Below are positions 25,401-38,400 of a stretch of DNA of 64,000 nucleotides, piece by piece. Source of the DNA: Datnioides undecimradiatus (lineage: Eukaryota > Chordata > Actinopteri > Lobotiformes > Datnioididae). The stretch lies in contig WARS01000036.1 of the NCBI GenBank assembly GCA_008933995.1, positions 3,200,419-3,264,418 on the forward strand. Reading direction: 5' to 3'. The notes below the pieces were generated by a model. It had not been told where the DNA came from and made no database searches. It saw only the letters and a list, made by a program, of their open reading frames with translations. Positions within the stretch are counted from its first letter, which is position 1. Every line of letters starts with the position of its first letter. The translations under genes were made by a program, and so were the position numbers.

Positions 25401-28400
25401 GACGTAATCTCGTTTTCCAGTCTAAGCATACATCTCTGGTCTCGCAACATGGGGTGTGTGCTTGATGTGTGCCAGTCAGTGTGCTTGCAGGTTGGTGCGT
25501 TCAAACAGTCGACATTTTTTCTAGCATATCCTGAGGCACGCAGTAAGACTAACCGTAAGCATGCCTCCATTGATGCCATCCTTTATTTTATTGCATTGTT
25601 GAACACCAGGCATTAATTTATACCTTTGGAAAGTTATTAGAGACAAAACACTTCAGATTTTCTTCTTTGTCCTTAGCACCAAGTCAACACAAGATTTATA
25701 CTGTTGCTATACAATAACTGACAAATATGCACATGCACTCATCTTGGATTAGTCAATTGCCAGATAACTATAATAAAGTAAAAATGTATTCTTCGCTAGG
25801 TGACACTGTATATGCACAGTTTAAAATGTTAAGCCCTCTCTGTGCCAACACAGTGCCCTCACTGAACTGAGAAGCATTGTCAGTGCTCTGAATGCATGCA
25901 TAATGCACTCACTCCTCCAAACAGGCACCCAACCAGAACAGAAGCTCTTACCGGCTTCCCGATAGTGAGCGCTGTTCGTTGAATCACCGGCCCAGCAGCA
26001 AGTACCATTCTTATGAAGTGAATTTGTCGACCAGGTGAAACCTTGCAGCAAGGTGGTCCTCTCACTGGCTCATAACAAACACCACAGAAAAGGTAACATG
26101 CTAGAAATGCTAAAAGGTCTGTGGGATAGAGTCTGCGCCTCTCATGGGGCAAACAAACACAAACACTGTCCACCCCCCATCTCTTGATACAATTTCACAG
26201 CACTGAACCTCTGGACCTGTTTAGATACTGACAGGAACATTTGTCAAAACTGTACTGGATCAATATATTGATCAGAGCTGATGACATCAGCAAGGACTTT
26301 CCTGTGACCGTCATGCTGCAACAACTTCATGCAGAGCGCATGCTTGTTATTTATTGATCTCAAGCACAGTTTCTCCCACGTTCATACTCTGGCTTTGCTT
26401 TCAGTGAGATGACCATGCAGCTTGAATATGAGCTGCAACTGAAGCAAAATAATCATACAATTAAAAGAAATTTCATTATTTTTTTTTATACATAACTACA
26501 ATTTATTTTTACAGCTTTAGTATCGCATAGTAACACAAGTGTGCTTTAAAATGATTTACATGCGCAACAAACATGCACGTCAACATACCTCACTGTGCTT
26601 TGCTCTTCGTCCGTCTACACTGGTTTTTTTTTAGGCCATGCAGTTCCAACTTAATGCTACAGAAAGCAATGTTGTTACACAGAACTGTTCTTCAGATGTG
26701 ATCAGTTACCTGTTTCAACACAGCTACAGCCCTGTCCACACACCCAGCACCATAGAGAAATGGTTTATCCAGTTGGTGCGGAATAACCTGACTGGCCTCT
26801 CCTCACAGAGCATCAACACTAATCTGTGAACTCTAACCCTAGCCGAATCGATTGTGAGACCCACAGCAGTCAAAGCCGGATGCAGGATGATGTTCTTGCG
26901 GCTTAAGAGAAGTCAATCCTCGAGCCAGGTTTTGAAATATGGTGGAAAGTGTTAATGGCCATGGTTTACTGTGTGGTGAATAATGTATCGTAGCACCACC
27001 GGTAACTTTAATCATTTGTACTTCTAATGAAATATGGACCAGAATTATGGTAAATAAAATATGCACTTATAATAAATAAGCATAAATAAATAAACAAATA
27101 TGAATAAATAATACTTGCCAACTTGTATATATGGAAATGAATGATGACTTACTTGTTCATAGTACAAATACATCAACTTAAATATTTGTATGGGGCAGAA
27201 ATATAAGTTATAGATTGGTGTTTCTCATTTTCTAGTAGGTTTCATATATGTTTGGAAATATGTACATATGTTTTTATTTTCATATACACATACATGGAAA
27301 TTTGGTGTATAAACAAATGTTACATGCATGTATGGGCTGACAGAAAATGGGAAAAAAGCTGCTACATTAAATGTATAAGATGCTTATTGATTGGACATAT
27401 ATTCATACTGTGAAATGTACACAGGAAGCAGTGACCTGGGTTGGTGTGTTTGTGGTTATTCAATATGTGTTGACTCTTTTGTCGATGGTTTAAGAGATAA
27501 TGGACACTCGGAGGTCGGCGTGTTAACAAGTTAGATGTAATAAAGCGAATGTATTGTAACAATATGTTTCACAATATATGAAAGAAAAGCTGTTTTTTGT
27601 AATAATTTTTAATATTTTTCATTTTGTGAGGCGTATTCCCTTCACTGACATGGGTTTCAGGTTTTTTATGCTGCGCAATATGTGCAGAGTTATTACGAGT
27701 TGCCCTGGCGCTGCATGATATAATTTACAGAACTGAATTCTGAGATTTAACGAGTTTACTCCAAAAGTCACTGGTGGATTTAAGGAATAGTAAAAGAGCC
27801 CAGCAGTTCATTCATGTCAATTTCCTCTACGCTGGCTTATAATAAAGGCCTTTTCAGTTGTTCAGTTAGAAAGGGCTGCTTTCTATTCTATTAAAATTGC
27901 CTCTGCTTGAGAACAGGATCAAGGTCAGCGTGCTCTCAGCCAATGGCGGAGCTACAAAAGGCTCACATGGACGCAGTGAAGCCCTCTGCCATCAGAATGC
28001 TTTGCTGTAGACTTAATTGAGAGAAGCTAAAAGCTCCCAGCCGGCTGTTCCAGCTGACACTGCCAAACCACACAACTTCTTCATAATGGAAGCTCTGTGT
28101 TTTTGCTGAGACAACTGAGTTCATACCTACTGTTACGCTCTGCTCTCTCATCAACAGGATAATTTCTCCCTGCTGAGCGTCACAAACTACTGCCCTCTTC
28201 TGAACTGCACTGCCATAGTCTCACCTGACCACTTCTTCAACATCCCTCTCAGCAGAAAGTTCTCTATGAGTACTGAACAGCTCCACCGCCAGGATCTAGG
28301 ACATAATACAGAACCAGTCTTTTTTAGTTCCAGGTAATAATGAAAAACATTCCAGAACATGCATCTGTAGCTATGGAATTTCATCATCAATGTTGCCTGT

Positions 28401-29318
28401 TATACATGTTGCCCTTCACCAGCTTTACTTAAGTGCTCCTTTCACAATAAGGCTCCTCGCTCAATAGAACGCTGGACACCAGTGCCATGGTGAGTTTCTG
28501 CCCCCTGCTCCATCTTTTATCTCCATCTTTTCCATCTCCACAGGTACATTTTCCTCCATCGGATGCTCCCTCTCCAACCAGGCTCATCTTCAGACACTTC
28601 ATTGCAAAGAAGGTGAGGGAAACATCCGCGGCAAGGTTTTGCTCTAGAGGTGCAAAGATGACTGATGGGAGATAAATCGCAGCATTCTGACCGATTTTTT
28701 TTGGTGCATGTCGGCTGTAGTGACGTTCCCAACCAGGCCTCTGATTGACTGAGACAGGATTTTAGTAAACTCCACGACTCCGCTAATTGTCCATGGTAGT
28801 CTTCATAATTAGTCCATTCTCCCCACACAATCATTATGTGGGTTGCTTTAGTATGTGGCTTGTGTCAACCTTTGCATTCTTAAACGCAGCTTTTATTGAC
28901 AGTCTTTAGCTCGTCTGGATGAGTCTAGTCTTTTCCCCCACCCTCATGGTATCTACCTAAATGGCCTGGGTTTATACATTCTAACGCGCAATATTTTCTA
29001 TTCAATTTGGACCGCTCCCTTGCAATGACTATTCCACCGACTGTCCACTGGACAATTCCTCTCACTACAAGCAAACCTCTCCCTCCCCGACAAACCATAC
29101 TAGCTCCTCTTTTAGGTTAAGTGGGAGTCCTACTACAGTCCCTGAATTAGCTGTTTTTCTGCTTCATCTCCAGTACCCAATCAGAATCAGAACTGACCTG
29201 CCCTTGTGTCCTTGTTATGGTTGGGCTTGCTGTGGTGAGTATATGACCTATTAACTTGCACAAAGCCCTAAAACTTCCTGTGCAGATGACAACACAGTCA
29301 AGCTTTGTCTTAACAAGG
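25401..29318. other. Intergenic DNA, no gene seen
   Basis: A strongly AT-rich patch with AAATAAATA units lies at about 27050-27130. An exon-like 69-nt open stretch at 28544-28612 is discussed under findings. Nothing else is supported. Confidence 0.5.
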
Positions 29319-29348
29319 CTCACATACTCAGTACCCTGAGTATGTGAG
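29319..29348. repeat. Perfect 13-bp stem, 4-nt loop
   Basis: CTCACATACTCAG at 29319-29331 and CTGAGTATGTGAG at 29336-29348 are exact reverse complements around the loop TACC. In RNA this would be a stable short hairpin. It is far from any gene I can see and too short for a pre-microRNA. Confidence 0.85.
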
Positions 29349-30880
29349 TACCCCTTCATTAGGTAAAATCTGGCTATTTAAAACGGATTTGTGGATTTGT
29401 CCAGTTAAATGAACCATGCACTATGGATTGCTTATTAGTTATTGGGACTCTGGACTTAACTGGCCATGGTAGAAATCTCACTATGGTCTGGAAGAATGAT
29501 TTCTCCGAGTTGAGAACAGAAACTGCAAGAGTCTGCCAGCTGTTGCTCAGATTGTACTCGCTCTTTGTACGCTCGCTTCCATAGACTATTCCACTGAGAG
29601 AGGTACGGCTCACAAAACGTAGGCAGTGCTGATTAAATATGAATCAAGATAATGTTACTGCATTGCCTTTTGCTCCCCTCAAACGTTTTCAGAAACATAG
29701 TTTTATGTAATACTGAGCTGTAAAAAGTAGAAACAACCGAGCACTGCCCAACTCGCAGTATGTCACCATGTGCAGCCAAAGAGTTTAGTGGTACAGAGCG
29801 GCCTAATGAATTCTGGTTGTTGTGGGCTTTCTACATTCTGCGCAAAAGGGAACGCAAAAGCCCCTTTTCTCTGTTTTCTCTGGTCATGTACGACCAATTT
29901 TTAAAATATATTCAGGACTTTTGTGTGACGCTGTAGTATACTTGATAATGATGACGCCCAACCAAATTCAAACCCTTGCATGGCTGCGAGAAGGATATTT
30001 GCCACGTCTTATACATAACATATTGAAACATATTGAAAATGTGCTTTGAAAAGCAGGAAAACATGCAAAGTGCTTCCTGATTAAGCCCAGCTAAACCTTT
30101 TCATTATTATAATTACTGTAATGTTGCATGCTTCTTTCTGCTTAAATTCCACCATTGAAAATTCTTAGAAATCAATTTAACTCCAAAGTGGTAAAAATAA
30201 TGTGGCTCGGGATGAGCATCACCTACATAAAGAAGCATAAAATGAGCTAATGAGTCTTTTTTTTGATGCAGAGTAAATACAAAGTAATATGGCCTCAGAA
30301 TAATTTAATTCATAATGGTAACACTGACAAGAAGTAGCCTTCTGATTATATTTAATAAAGCTGCTGTTCCCTCCTGGGTTAATTTAAACAGACACTTTGC
30401 TTTATTATTTTACCTGCAGCAATTTGGGGGGGAAAAAGAAAGTAAAATCAGGCCTCAGGTTATGTGCTCACCAGTTCTCCCCTGAGAAAGCTGGAGAACA
30501 TCCTCTAGTGTAAAATCATTCATACAGACCTGTTGGTCAATCCTGCGTGTGTTTACCCCTCTGGTATAAAATAGACTCATCTGTATATTAAAGTCATCCT
30601 TTGGAATGAATTGTATTTGACACATCCAGAATTCTGGCAAACATGGAGTGATGCAGTGAAACAGAGTTGGATAAGAGCTACACAAGGTATAGGTGTTCGC
30701 CACCTCTGCAGCTGGTGTATCTTCGGGCATGGTCTGCCATCTTTTCTTCCTCCTCCCGTGGTTTCGTCTTCAGCGTTGAAATCAAATACCTCCAAATGTT
30801 TTTCCCGCCTGACCATGCTGTTTCACTCTGAAAATAAATGACGATACAGAAGCTAAAGACTCAAATTCAATTTCAAAGGC
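29349..30880. other. Intergenic DNA, no gene seen
   Basis: No coding exon or recognised repeat. The LINE fragment that follows may extend somewhat into this stretch. Confidence 0.45.
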
Positions 30881-30889
30881 AGCTCGCTG

Positions 30890-31175
30890 TTTGGAAACAC
30901 TGAGAACTCGAACGGTTTCTGCACAGCTTAGGACAGCAGGGCTCAACATCATTGATACCCATCTAGCAAGGATCAGTAATATTGGTGATGTGAGGTGTCT
31001 GTGCAGAGCCTGAAAGATACTAACAGACAATACCCCCCTCAGCCACAGGGCATTCACCTTGCTCCCATCTGGCAAGCGCTGCAGAAGACTCTGCTGCAGT
31101 GCTACCAGACGAGCAGCTTCCTTCCTCAACTCATCTTGTGTCTTCATTCCAGTTAAACAAATGACATCTGTCTTA
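30890..31175 (+). mobile_element. LINE fragment: C-terminal end of ORF2
   Basis: On the + strand the frame around 30945-31160 gives IIDTHLARISNIGDV, then RCLCRA-stop-KILTD and AFTLLPSGKRCRR, and ends VFIPVKQ. The order 'I..I.DI..RCL..A.KI..D.sHp.H..F.LLPSGrR' is the tail of ORF2 after the reverse transcriptase in teleost L2/Rex1/jockey-like non-LTR elements. One internal stop is seen. Only the last ~100 residues remain; the reverse transcriptase core is missing. The 132-codon minus-strand frame at 30782-31180 is the antisense shadow of this fragment. Confidence 0.75.
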
Positions 31176-33059
31176 ATCACTGACCTTTAGACTGGATACT
31201 ACGGAAGCTTTTGAACTTTGGTCTGAGCCTGGCCACCTTTTCTTCCAATCACTATGCTAAACTAAGCTAACCACTTCCTGACTCAAGCTCTATACTTAAT
31301 GAATAGAAATGAGGCTGGTATCAAGCTCGTCATTATAATCTTGCCAAGAACAATTGGCATTTTCAAGACAAACTAATCTTTTCAAAGTAAGTAGTGAGTA
31401 GTAAGTGGCAGTCCAAGTTAAATTGGGACATGTGACGGGGATAAATTCTAATGTAATATTCATCAACGTAAGATACCAAACATTCGCAATAACCGCTCTT
31501 CTGATTTTGAAAATGATACCAGCTTATTTACAAGATTTGTTTACCAGCCCAGGAGTGGCATTTGAGTAGCTGGCTCATGGGTCTACTAGCTCATCTTCTC
31601 CAGACAATTCATTAACAAAAGTTATTTTTATGTTTAACGTAACAATGTCCCAGCCAGTAGGCACCTATCGTGCCTGCACATGTGACTCTGTCTCCAGTTT
31701 AAGTGGTGCTGTCACAAAGGGTCCAAGCTTAATGGTAGGCTGAGATCGCTTGGGTGTTTCCAGCATACTCACCTGCACTTTGGTTTAATTTATTTAGCTT
31801 GCTTTGTTGCATACTTTTATTGCATCTTGCTCTGTGTGTCATTGTCTCTCTCTCTGTGACCAAAGCCAAACCTGCCATGACTTGTTTTTCAGCATGCAAA
31901 ATCATGCTGTTTTTCTGTTGGCCTGGGAAATCTAATTTGTAAATGTACATAGTCTAATCCAGTTAATAAAACAAAATGATAATGCGATACAATAACAGTT
32001 AGAACGAGGTTTTAAGAATGAAGTTTTCTGTAATAATTTCATCAAATTTTTAAGGAGAACAAGTTACTTTCTGATCACTGCCACCCAATTCCTCCCGACT
32101 CTGTGTGGAGCTGATTCTGCAGAGTCACTGCCATGAATTGCTCTGTGTTTTCCTTTGATGGATTCTAGTCGCTGATGATAAGCTTTTACATTTCCCATTT
32201 GGGCATTTGCCTTGAGTAAATGAAAAGAGCCTTGTGATTCAGACGAAAGCATGAAGGAACTGAATTGGCTTTTCACTGCAAAGAAAAGCAGAGCAATAAA
32301 GCAGGGTAGAACTTGAAAAGGCAATGAAACAAGAAACATTAGCTCTGGAAACGAGCTCCATAATCCATGCAATTAAAATGAAATGGCTGACAATGACAGC
32401 GTTTTTCTCCTTGCAGCAGCTCATTCCTTTGATCCATATGTGGAGCTCTGTAGAGCACGGTCAAGGCAAGACAAGCACAGTGAGGGACAATTACTGCGAT
32501 GACAACAGCAGTTAAAATGCAATAAATACTTTTAAACTACGCAGAGTGTACCTCGTTAGAACTATAAATCGGTTTCAGTCTGGCACTGTCTTCTTGTCAG
32601 CTGGTTTTTATTTTACACAAAGACTGCTGACTGGTGTACAGTATCTGGCTGCACTGGTGTTGCTCTCCATTAACTCTGTGGCTGCTTGTTAAACACTGGT
32701 TAGCCAATGTTCAGGTAGCATATATATAGAGAAATGACACGATTCTGAAAACAGCATCACCGAATAAAGAAACAAAGGCGAATAATCATCAGTTTTAATA
32801 TCTACCAACAGTTGCATGCTAGCTAATTTTACCATCAGGGCCTTAGCTGTAGACAATGCACCCATGCAACACTTGTATCCATGGATATATCAATGCTCGT
32901 CTCTCATTTGCCTCGATCAGAGAGTAGAGAAGTAAGCATTCAGCTGTTATATCCTAAATATCATTAAGATTTAAAATTCTATACTTCAAACATGTTCAGT
33001 TGGCAGGTTTAGGATTGGATCTATAAATCCCTCACAATTCACATAATCCGCACTTAATA
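31176..33059. other. Intergenic DNA, no gene seen
   Basis: No element recognised. Small frames on both strands have no domain. Confidence 0.5.
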
Positions 33060-33990
33060 TTAGTGTTGACCATGGACCGGAAACTCCCGTAGGTTGAGTC
33101 AGGCTGTAGGTCATTCCACGTGTTTTCGGTGAGATGAAGGTCTGGGCTCTGACTGGCATTCCAAGGCTTCCATTTCAGAATGTGAAATTCCTCTTCATCT
33201 TCATCTTTATGGTGGAGGCCAATGGGTTTATATCAAAACAGCTTGATAGTTGGAGCTATCGCTTATCCTTCTTATCTTGACAAAAACCCCTGACCGAGCT
33301 GAAGAGAAGCAGCCGCAAAGCATGACGCCACCACCACATGCTTCTCAGCTGGCAAAGCATTCCTTGGATGATGCGCTGTACTGCACCAAACATATGTTTT
33401 AGAATGAATGCTGAAAAGTTAAACCATTGTCTCTACAGTCTATAACACATTTCCCAGGTGGTTTGCTGTAACTTAATGCATATTTTAGCATAATTCTGAT
33501 TCAGGTTTAGATGTTCTTTACTATAACAAAGAGTTTCCCTCTTGCCACCCTACCCCATACTCAGTTACACAGTATACAAGAGATTGTTCTCACATACAAG
33601 GATTGAGCAGTGCCTAGACAGAAATTCCTGCCGTTCCTTCAGTGTTGTTGTTTGCTACTTGGAAGCCTCTACAAGAACTTTCAACTTTGGGTTTTCCACA
33701 TTTTCTCCGCTTACTGATGATGGTTTTGACAGTTCTACTTTTCAATAGTTAGAGAGAATTCATTTATTAACCCTTCAAGGTTCATAGCTTTTATCAATAG
33801 GTTGCAACCCCAAACATTCAAACAAATCCTACAGCAACAGCTGAATTTAATGTGGTTTACATCAGAGCCAACTTCATTGATGGCAGGTGTTTGCTGTTTA
33901 CCTACAGGCATGATTTCAGATATGATTGGTTAATATTGAACCAACCCTATTATGAAAGGGTGTGCAGACTAATTAAATTTTAACAATATG
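33060..33990 (-). mobile_element. Tc1-like DNA transposon remnant 2
   Basis: Read on the minus strand, 33302-33344 gives ACGGGVMLCGCFS, matching the Tc1 block KHGGGSIMLWGCFS. Further along the strand (about 33104-33160) NASQSPDLHLTENTWNDL matches WPSQSPDLNPIENLWRDL, the block carrying the last acidic residue region of the DDE domain. The word AAGATGAAGAGGAATTT is shared with remnant 1. On the right, 33895-33990 has the usual flank ending GGGTGTGCAGACTAATTAAA, close to a terminal repeat. At roughly 0.9 kb with frame breaks, it is a dead copy, inserted opposite in direction to remnant 1. Confidence 0.85.
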
Positions 33991-34879
33991 CATTGTAACA
34001 GAAACTGGTATGCTTGCAACATTACATCAGCTTTATGTGTTTGGCTTTCTGATAAAATGGAATTTGTTTACTTCTCTCGCTTTCTCCTACCCTGTCTAAA
34101 CACTTAAGTGTGCTGTCAAGCCTTGTTGCAGTTTTGTTATATGAGTCGTCCCTTCAATGCTGTTTTCCTTTATGTGAAAGGCAGAAACGTAGTTGTAAGT
34201 TGTTGTAACATTGTATAGTTGTATTTTATGATGTCTGTTTTCATGCACACTTGTCAAAACTTGAATTGTTGTTTTTTTACACTGGTTGGAAGAGGCCTGG
34301 AAATCATCACAGCAATGTGCCAACACTGAAAAATTCTCCAATTGATTCCATTTTTTTGGTCAATTGTCAGATTCTTATTGTCTCTGGTGGTAAGGTAAAA
34401 CACTCTGTGTTGCACACAAAACCTGCACGGCCCTTATGTCAGTGCAGGGACTTTCATCATTTTTCTTTTGTAGCATAGTGTGCTTGGTGGACGTGGGGAC
34501 TTTTGCTATGATGAATCAGGTGGATTATTCCACTCTCATGTCTATACAGTACATAAAGCTAACAAATTCAATCTTTGATTACTTTCAAAAGTATAGATAT
34601 GATTGAATGGGGATCTCCACTGGTTTTCTTACAGCTTCACAATTATGTCAAGCTCCAGAAAGGCGCTGCTTCCAGCACATATTTGCAAAAAGAAAAATTT
34701 GTCATTTTTATGGGCCAGGCAGCAGAGCTACAGGTCCCTGTTGTTTTCCTGGATATTATTAGGGGCCAGGCAGTGGAGCTGCTAAACATACTTTGATGGA
34801 ATAAGGATGCATACAGATGTAGAGGGAAAGGAGAAGAGACAAGGATAGTGCATCATAGTCTCTTGGCAGTCTAGGCCTA
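33991..34879. other. Intergenic DNA, no gene seen
   Basis: No coding exon. The right part (from about 34690, with two GGGCCAGGCAG words 60 bp apart) may be the worn 3' region of the LINE that follows on the minus strand. Confidence 0.45.
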
Positions 34880-35485
34880 TTGCATTGTTAGCTGAAGGTT
34901 CTGCCTCATGTTGCTTTTGGAGACTTCAGGAACAGGTAACCCTGCATTCTGGGAGCTCAGTGATATGAGATATAATGTGTGCCTGACCGTTATGGGCTTT
35001 GTCGATGAGGAGAAGGATTTTAGATTCGTTTCTGGATTTTACAGGAAGCCAGTATAGAGAAGCTAATATTGGAGAGATGTGATCTCTTTTTCTAGCTCTT
35101 GCCAGTACACAGGCTGCAGCATTCTGTATCAGGTGGAGGGCCCTTAAAGACTTAAACGGACAGCCTGATACTAGTGATAGGTGTAACTGTGTATCATCTG
35201 CATAAATATGAACATTTATGGAGTATTCCTAAAATTGCCTTAGTAAAAGACGTATAAGGTAAACAGAATTGGTCACAGCAGAACTTTGCAGAATCCTTTA
35301 ACTAACTTTGGTGTGCGTGAAGGATTTACCGCTGACATGTACAAATTAGTATCTATCTGAAAAATAAGACTTGAACCAGCTTAGATACTTTACTGGCAAT
35401 TAAATGTTCCAGCCTGTGTTGTAGGATATAATTGCCAAGGGTCTTGAACGCAGCACGAAGCTCTAACAAGACTGGTACAGAAATA
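34880..35485 (-). mobile_element. LINE fragment: reverse transcriptase and tail
   Basis: Minus-strand translation of 35398-35480 gives VPVLLELRAAFKTL and YILQHRLEHLI, matching the RT block 'lvLLDLSAAFDTiDHdiLLqRLe'. At 35193-35204 the strand encodes YADD, followed by TQLHLSL, the catalytic block of reverse transcriptase. From about 35127 to 34985 it reads QNAAACVLARARKRDHISP and SLYWLPVKSRNESKILLL, the post-RT region of teleost L2/Rex1-like elements. Residues between the first block and YADD are frame-shifted and partly deleted, and the first catalytic aspartate region (LDLS) is now LELR. Dead, 5'-truncated copy. Confidence 0.88.
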
Positions 35486-38400
35486 ACTACTGCATAACTA
35501 CTGATATGTATTTATAGGTAAATGTCCAATAATGGAATAAATGAGATGGATGAAATATATGGCGAGGAAAACCACAAACAGCAGGGTGATAGAACTTTCT
35601 CCACAATGAGATGTTAACATTATGGGCCATTATCTCACCAACTTGTTAAAGCATGGAGCAGATGAAATGTTTTAGATGACTTTTTCCATAATTTCTGATT
35701 TGATTGCTGCAGGACGCAGAGCCGCTGGGTTGCAGTTGTTGGCCTGAAGCGGTACCTTGGCAAGAGGTAGGATACCTTGGCAAGACAAAGACGTCACAGA
35801 ATCAGTAGATCAGTGTCACCCTGCAACAACGAGACATTTAGGCAAACACAAAGTTCAGTCAGCAGTTATTTCTGCAACCAGTCAGTTAGCGCTTTAGCGG
35901 TTTAACTAAAGCTTGAAGCACATACTTTAGCTAATAGAGAGAGGCCAAAGATTAAACACCTTGTGGGGTCATATAATACAGCAGCATAGCTATAAAGCTA
36001 TCAATCTTAATTTATGGCATACAAAAATAGGTTTTGGATTAAAAATCAAGAAAACGTTTGCTGAGTTGTGTTAGCTGGGTTATATTTTCTACAGCCTGAA
36101 ACCAGAGCCAAGAGGTCCAGATGTCTTCATTTTCTCCCAGACCACTTCAATTACAACATGCCAAAAGGTTATTTTAGCCCAATTTGCATAAAAAAAAAGT
36201 ATGAAGCAAAAGACAAAAACTCACTCTTCTGACAGTTTGTGTATTTGTCATGCATTTGCTTTAAAACAATACAAAGCCAGCCTGTTAAACTTGGCCAGCT
36301 TGCACTGCATCAATAATGCCTGCAAGAAATGAAAGTGTGCTCAGTTTGACCTTAAGCTTGTGCTTGACCTCAGCCTGCACTGCAAGTTTTCCTCTCTCAG
36401 AATGGATTTCTTAAAATTAGCACAAGTGCTTGGCACAAGTCAGTACGTGAAGCCATTCCAAAAATAAACTAACTCACCTGTGCCCATCGGTTTATGCACT
36501 TAATGCCACACTAATTAACCTTTGGCACTGTGTCGCCTTGTGCTTAGTTGGATGTTTTACTGACTGCTATGTGATATATTTCAAGATGACAAAACTAAAT
36601 CTAAGTCAGTTCTAGTCTGGGTTGAAACTAGCCTAGCGTTTGATTGTGTGGACAGTCATAGTTGACAGTGGTTACATAACTTTTGAAACTTAACTGTGTG
36701 TGTGCAGGCACGTGTGCGTCGTATACACACTTCAGTACTTGGATGACATTTGCAAGTTAAGCTAAGCTGGATAACCTAGTAATTATTTTCTGAAAGAATC
36801 ATGTGTTTTGTTATTTTAAGGGTTTGAAAATGTGGGGAATGTCCCATTAGACGTGTAGACTGATACTCATTCTGTTGTCATTGAATTTCATTTGAAATTT
36901 GTGCCCATTTTACTGTCAGTATCAGACTAACTGACAGTAAACAGAGGCTAATGTCATGTCACTGTTCTGCATTGGCTCATTCCTTCAGACAGTTGTTTTT
37001 TAGCGTATTACTTCGCATACCTGTGCTCGGAAAATGAATATTTGTGATCAAAGCAGACAAACCCATTTTTAAAAATGACATTAAATGTAAGTAGCAAGGA
37101 AGCTAGACGAGTTTGCATTTATTCAATTACACAGAAACGACACTGCTCAGTTTTAAAGGCTTTGGAATAAGATTTACAGTAGTAATATTTGTTTTACTTG
37201 AAGGAATGAATAAAAGTGAGAAAAGGAAACATTTTACTTGCCAACATCGAAAAGGTGCATCTAATGTCGCCCTCCCAGCTCTGGCAGTGAGCCAAAAAAG
37301 GCCAGTCCTTGTGAGAATCACAGATCACCTGAGTCTGTGACACCTCTCTGATTGCAGCATGCCCAGGATCTCCCATCTGGCACATAACCTCCAGAGTGAA
37401 CTGTCCTCTGATGCAGCCACTGTGGAGAATTTAATTTGGGAAACAGAGACACCGTGGACAGTTCTACTCATATAGATGATGGATGAGCAAGAGTTTTCAG
37501 ATGCAAAGGACTCTCGCATTTAGGGCTTAGCACTTCTGATGACAGTATCCTTGAAGGGATTGTTCTCTTTTCAAGTGAACGGGAAACTGAGTGTCACAGT
37601 GAAACTTTAGGGTCCCTTTGAAAACCTTCTCCTGAGTTTCTTATGCAGTGTTCGGTGTGACACGTGACTTATGTAACATTAAACATTTAATTAAAGTTCT
37701 GTTGTCTCATCCTGTGAATCTCTTCTATGACAAGTGTGATGAGGGGTGTGATCAACTTGGGTAGCTGACAGCATCTGTGGGCTACTCTTGGCTAACTGGG
37801 CTATTCACGCTGTAAACTATGACAGAGCAGATGATGCAAAATTAGTATAAGTTGCATAATTCAACTGCCAGTGACGCTTGGAAAGGGACTCTTGAGTCAA
37901 ATGAATTAAATGTAGCTGCAGAAAGAATCTTGCTTACATAGGAACAGTAGGTTCAAAACAAGATGGAACATAGACAAACAAGATGTTTGAAGAAGTCCCA
38001 TAATGAAACTGCAGCTCACTGATGAGTTTTTATGTTTGTCCATTGTGTCACAGCTGGCTTCAGGGAGGGAGCTTTGGATATTTGGAGGGAGCACTTCCAT
38101 TTCTAATCCAGGAGGAGGCTGGGAGTGGTTTTTATCATGGGGTTATGAGGATGAGGGTTTTATTTATATCCAGTGTAATACCTAGAGTAGACATTGGTCA
38201 GCATGCCCCCTGATGGGAGAGGAAGTAGCGGCAGGAAGTTAAGCTAAGTGCTTTTTAGCCAAATAAAACAAACGATATGAGTTTAAGTGCACGCTTTAAC
38301 ATTTCTGTCCAGCTTCTCACACCAGTACTCCTGCTGTTTATCCAAACCCTCAGCTGAGGCCTAAAAGGTAAACTTCAGTTGACAATAACACATTTTCCCA

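Noticed and set aside
18145..29348. The two perfect hairpins as microRNA precursors.
   Set aside because: Stems of 12 and 13 bp are far shorter than the roughly 30-bp stem of a pre-microRNA, and flanking pairing does not extend them.
30782..31180. 132-codon minus-strand frame resembling a helical protein.
   Set aside because: It is the antisense of the + strand LINE ORF2 tail, which carries the recognisable LLPSGKR block.
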